64,000 bases of DNA, taken from contig NZ_CP100355.1 of the NCBI RefSeq assembly GCF_024204665.1, forward strand, positions 2,709,451 through 2,773,450. The letters run 5' to 3'. The notes below the pieces were generated by a model. The model had not been told where the DNA came from. It saw nothing but the letters and a program-made list of their open reading frames with translations, and did no database searches. Below, piece after piece: positions 61,191 through 64,000 of the stretch; position 1 is the stretch's first letter; every line of letters starts with the position of its first letter. Source of the stretch: Natronosalvus rutilus. GTDB lineage: Archaea; Halobacteriota; Halobacteria; Halobacteriales; Natrialbaceae. The position numbers and the translations under genes are program-made.

Positions 61191-62888
61191 CTATTCTGTA
61201 CTGTCTGAATCCATATCTAAGAGAACAGATTTGGTATTGCATCCAGTGCTCTGTATCTCGTGTTCGAATTCAATAGCAGGTGCGCTATCAATTAGTGCCT
61301 GCTGATTGGAGTCGAAACCATCGCACTTTTTTAAAATATACACGTATCTCACGCCCGACCGATCCATGTCCTCCTGAGATTGAATATCAGCTAGCGAGCT
61401 GAAGTACAAGGTATCCTGTTCTAATTCTTCAGGAGTCAGAAAAACTGTCGGCCAGAGCTCGCCATTTGAGTATAACACTGTTCTATAATAGCTATAGGAG
61501 TCAACGACACCAATTTGGTCATCAGGTCCGACTGCTTGACGCACTTCTCGTATTTCGTTTTGTGTATCGGATGCGTCACTAGCAGTGAACGATCCATGAA
61601 CCCCGCCTACAGCTAGCAGACTCAAAAAGAGGCAACAAACGAAAAACACCGAGAGGGTCTTTGGCACGCTAAAGGGTCCCTGACTGGATTGGAAATTAGA
61701 GAGTCGTCCCGAGTATCGATCATATAGTGTTGCTGCTCCAACCCCAAAGACAATACATATTGCTGGGAGAATCGGTGATACTTGTCGTGTCATAAAAGCG
61801 CCGACCCAACCAATATTCTTGCCGTTGTAGAGGATTACGAAAACGATTAACCAGCTAAACAACCAGAGTGTCTCAGGGGTTTTCTGACGGTATAGCGCCG
61901 CGATTCCAGCGAACACCAAACCAGTAAGCATCACAACGACTGAAATCCAGAAAATAGCGGCAGGGATGAAGAGTATTCCGAGAAGATCAGCAATCGACCC
62001 GATACGCTCAAAAATGTGATTCTCTGCATCCCATCCGCGTTGGTGCCACCAAAAATCGATAAACGTGTATCCAACATACCTGACGCTTTTCTCAATCACA
62101 CCATAGGAGTTAATGAAAAGCGGTCGACTTCCAAACCCGATTGCAGACCCAGTTGTGGCTGAGAGTGCTACACTAAGGGGGCCGTATATCAAATATAAAA
62201 CGCCGACAATAAAAGAAGGGAGGGCGAATGCTGCTGTTTTCAATTCCGGCAGAAAGCCTGTGGTCTCGTTCTGATGCCGGACATACAGATATAATGTCGT
62301 GACGATCCCAACTAGAACGGCAGGCATATACATGAGATATGCAAAGAGAGCGGCTACCCCTGAAACCAGAAAATAGCGAGAACGCCCCGTCTCGAACCCT
62401 ATAGCCAGCGGGTAGAACATACAGCCAATAATACTGATTGCGGCTGCTTCTGGAATACCTCTGGCCGTCATTATCACGAATTTAGGATAGAAGGCGAACA
62501 TAACAGTGGCATACAGACCAATCCTGTCAGAGAATAGCTTTCTTGCACCCAGATTGAAAGCCACAACCCCCACACATGACACGATCAACGAGAATAGAGT
62601 AACTGCTTTTATACCAAGTAGCCCCTCTGTAGGTAGGAAAAACACAGCAGCTGCGACGTCATAGAAGGGCATTCGGAGCGGGTGATAGCTCTGAAACCCA
62701 GCCATGTACGACAATGCGGAACCACGTAGTGGGATGAAGACGGAGTATGACTTCCAAATAGGCGGGTAAAGGAGCCAAAATATTATTCGAACAGCAATCC
62801 CGCCTATCACGATCGCCAAGTGGGGAGACAACAATCGATCCTTAGAAATCGAATTATCCATGATTTGGATTGAACTCAAGTAATTCAT
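61191..62888 (-). CDS. Multi-pass membrane glycosyltransferase-like protein (GT39/ArnT type)
   Basis: A 565-aa membrane protein with about a dozen hydrophobic segments and a C-terminal extracellular-type domain (about 440-565). The layout resembles GT-C glycosyltransferases that take sugars from polyprenyl-phosphate, with a loop after TM1 (PPIWKSYSVFIPLRGSALSYMAG). A clear D-E catalytic motif is not seen, so this is inference from layout and from the GtrA and GT2 genes upstream. ATG 62888 is chosen over a TTG six codons upstream. Codon use is markedly AT-richer than the core chromosome. Confidence 0.7.
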   Translation of the reverse strand: MNYLSSIQIMDNSISKDRLLSPHLAIVIGGIAVRIIFWLLYPPIWKSYSVFIPLRGSALSYMAGFQSYHPLRMPFYDVAAAVFFLPTEGLLGIKAVTLFSLIVSCVGVVAFNLGARKLFSDRIGLYATVMFAFYPKFVIMTARGIPEAAAISIIGCMFYPLAIGFETGRSRYFLVSGVAALFAYLMYMPAVLVGIVTTLYLYVRHQNETTGFLPELKTAAFALPSFIVGVLYLIYGPLSVALSATTGSAIGFGSRPLFINSYGVIEKSVRYVGYTFIDFWWHQRGWDAENHIFERIGSIADLLGILFIPAAIFWISVVVMLTGLVFAGIAALYRQKTPETLWLFSWLIVFVILYNGKNIGWVGAFMTRQVSPILPAICIVFGVGAATLYDRYSGRLSNFQSSQGPFSVPKTLSVFFVCCLFLSLLAVGGVHGSFTASDASDTQNEIREVRQAVGPDDQIGVVDSYSYYRTVLYSNGELWPTVFLTPEELEQDTLYFSSLADIQSQEDMDRSGVRYVYILKKCDGFDSNQQALIDSAPAIEFEHEIQSTGCNTKSVLLDMDSDSTE

Positions 62889-62912
62889 AACTCTATTGGA
62901 GACCAATTCAAA

Positions 62913-63338
62913 TCATTGTTGGACGCGCCAGGTAAAGAGGCTCTCAGCACAGTAGTTGACGAAAAATCCCCCACCTATTCCGACTATATTGGCGGCCAAA
63001 TACCAAACTCCGAGAATATTATGAAGAACGAATAGGGTCAACAGAGCTACTCCCACGCCGCCGCTTCTTACGACGTTCGATTTGGCAAATCGCCGGAAGA
63101 GTGACCACATGTTATCGGAGCCAAAATCCGAGAAAGTCCATTTGTCATTTATTAAGAACATTATAATAATTGCGATCTCAGCAGCAATCACCTTTGATAA
63201 GAGGGGCTCAAGCGAAATGAACTCAACAAAAGCTAGGAGAGCGACATTGTCAATGATAGCACCCGCCACACCAACACTGAGGAATTGATTGAACCGTGGA
63301 GCTGACGCGATTGAATGAATGTTTTTAGCGAGTTCCAT
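62913..63338 (-). CDS. GtrA-family membrane protein
   Basis: A 141-aa protein with four hydrophobic segments typical of GtrA, which flips or helps transfer polyprenyl-phosphate-linked sugars. FNQFLSVGVAGAIIDNVALLAFVE starts the domain, and NDKWTFSDFGSDN lies in the central loop. Its ATG overlaps the stop of the upstream GT2 gene by one base, so the two are coupled and probably act together. Confidence 0.9.
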   Translation of the reverse strand: MELAKNIHSIASAPRFNQFLSVGVAGAIIDNVALLAFVEFISLEPLLSKVIAAEIAIIIMFLINDKWTFSDFGSDNMWSLFRRFAKSNVVRSGGVGVALLTLFVLHNILGVWYLAANIVGIGGGFFVNYCAESLFTWRVQQ

Positions 63339-64000
63339 TAATCGTCACTCAGAAGAGGTCTATGGTTGCTTTGTGGAAGGGCTGAATGAATCGGATGACC
63401 CTTTATTCTCAAAGACCGATGACGAATTGTCAATAATGCTCGAGCAAAATCGAACACAGTGCTAAACGGATCTACTGTCGATCCAGGATAATCGTTCCAG
63501 GTGATGGGGATTTCGGATATCTTGAGATCAAATGAACTGGCTACAGATAGCATTTCAATATCCCACGCGAATTTATCCTCGTAAAGGTGATTTCGAATCT
63601 GTTTCCATGCGGAAGATGTAATCGCTTTTGCCCCGCATTGGTAATCATTTAATTTCACCGGGAGTGCAACCCCGGCAGCGAGTGCAAAAAAATCTCCGAG
63701 ATACCGGCGTACTGTGGTTTGATGACTCGTTATGTTAGACTCTGGATGGCGACGAGAACCAACACTAATGTCAGTAATTCCCCGACGAATAGGATCTAAG
63801 ATTTTTCGAACGGATTTGACTGGTGTTGATCCATCAGCATCAAGGAACATCATTATATCCGTGGTTAGCTCTTCAAACCCAGAAGTAATGGCCATCCCTT
63901 TCCCACGCCGTGTAGATGATGTGGCGACTGATACACTCTCTTGACTGATCTGCTCAACCACGCTCTCAGACTTCGGATCATCGAGCTCTACCCGTATCTC
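63338..64000 (-). CDS. GT2-family polyprenyl-phosphate glycosyltransferase (N-terminus outside window)
   Basis: A cytoplasmic GT2-type enzyme that makes dolichyl- or polyprenyl-phosphate sugars. The frame is open to the right window edge, so the N-terminus is missing. TRRGKGMAITSGFE, the D-x-D-type MMFLDADGSTP, and VKLNDYQCGAKAI with the WDIEMLSVA acceptor region are visible in order, matching dolichol-P-mannose/glucose synthases. It heads the GT2-GtrA-GT39-like set. Confidence 0.93.
   Translation of the reverse strand, partial: EIRVELDDPKSESVVEQISQESVSVATSSTRRGKGMAITSGFEELTTDIMMFLDADGSTPVKSVRKILDPIRRGITDISVGSRRHPESNITSHQTTVRRYLGDFFALAAGVALPVKLNDYQCGAKAITSSAWKQIRNHLYEDKFAWDIEMLSVASSFDLKISEIPITWNDYPGSTVDPFSTVFDFARALLTIRHRSLRIKGHPIHSALPQSNHRPLLSDD

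Overview
The window looks like chromosomal DNA of a haloarchaeon. The coding sequence is GC-rich and CTCGAG-rich, the proteome is strongly acidic, and several haloarchaea-specific families are present (TbsP, HalOD1, DUF5518, Rcp1-like receivers, acidic-tailed L10 and L12). Promoters are TATA-type and many transcripts appear leaderless. A member of the Natrialbales is plausible, but that placement is inference. I recognise no rRNA, tRNA, CRISPR array or insertion sequence. The first and last genes are cut by the window edges.

From 1 to 45.6 kb the window is ordinary chromosome. It starts with a histidine kinase, an SDR enzyme, an M24-like protein, heme A synthase and membrane proteins, followed by radB divergent from a RuvC-like protein of unknown role, larC and cdc48. 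The 20.8-24.5 kb stretch is a proteasome/RNase P/SBDS cluster, all on the minus strand (rnp3, methyltransferase, rnp2, psmA, SBDS). Next come tbsP, a CHAT-type (caspase-like) protein, glyA and a P-type ATPase. A sulfur-handling cluster follows at 35.1-39.7 kb: a PiT-type permease, two YeeE halves, a rhodanese-metallo-beta-lactamase fusion, TusA and DsrE. The section ends with an aldehyde dehydrogenase and two Tat-exported redox enzymes: a cupredoxin-sugar dehydrogenase fusion and a two-domain multicopper oxidase.

From 45.6 to 52.0 kb lies a probable replication origin next to the ribosomal stalk genes. Seven copies of a roughly 22-bp box (core ACACTCGACAC) ending in a G-run flank an orc1/cdc6 gene. 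One box abuts that gene's own TATA element, which suggests autoregulation. rpl11 and rpl1-rpl10-rpl12 follow, and the rpl1 leader can fold into hairpins like those used in L1 autoregulation.

From 53 kb to the right edge lies an integrated, partly AT-richer island. It begins inside a broken tctA-type permease gene, immediately followed by a tyrosine integrase. It carries small unknown genes, a pair of winged-helix genes of which the second has a membrane domain resembling PycTM defence effectors, a 17-repeat thrombospondin-type-3 protein with a metalloprotease-like end, and a second Cdc6 paralogue. It also carries a strikingly structured RNA leader ahead of a two-gene unknown operon, and ends in a polyisoprenyl glycosyltransferase cluster that runs off the window. 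The strongest candidates for undescribed biology are the structured leader at 60370-60454, the 55.4-56.7 kb gene pair, and the RuvC-like protein beside radB.
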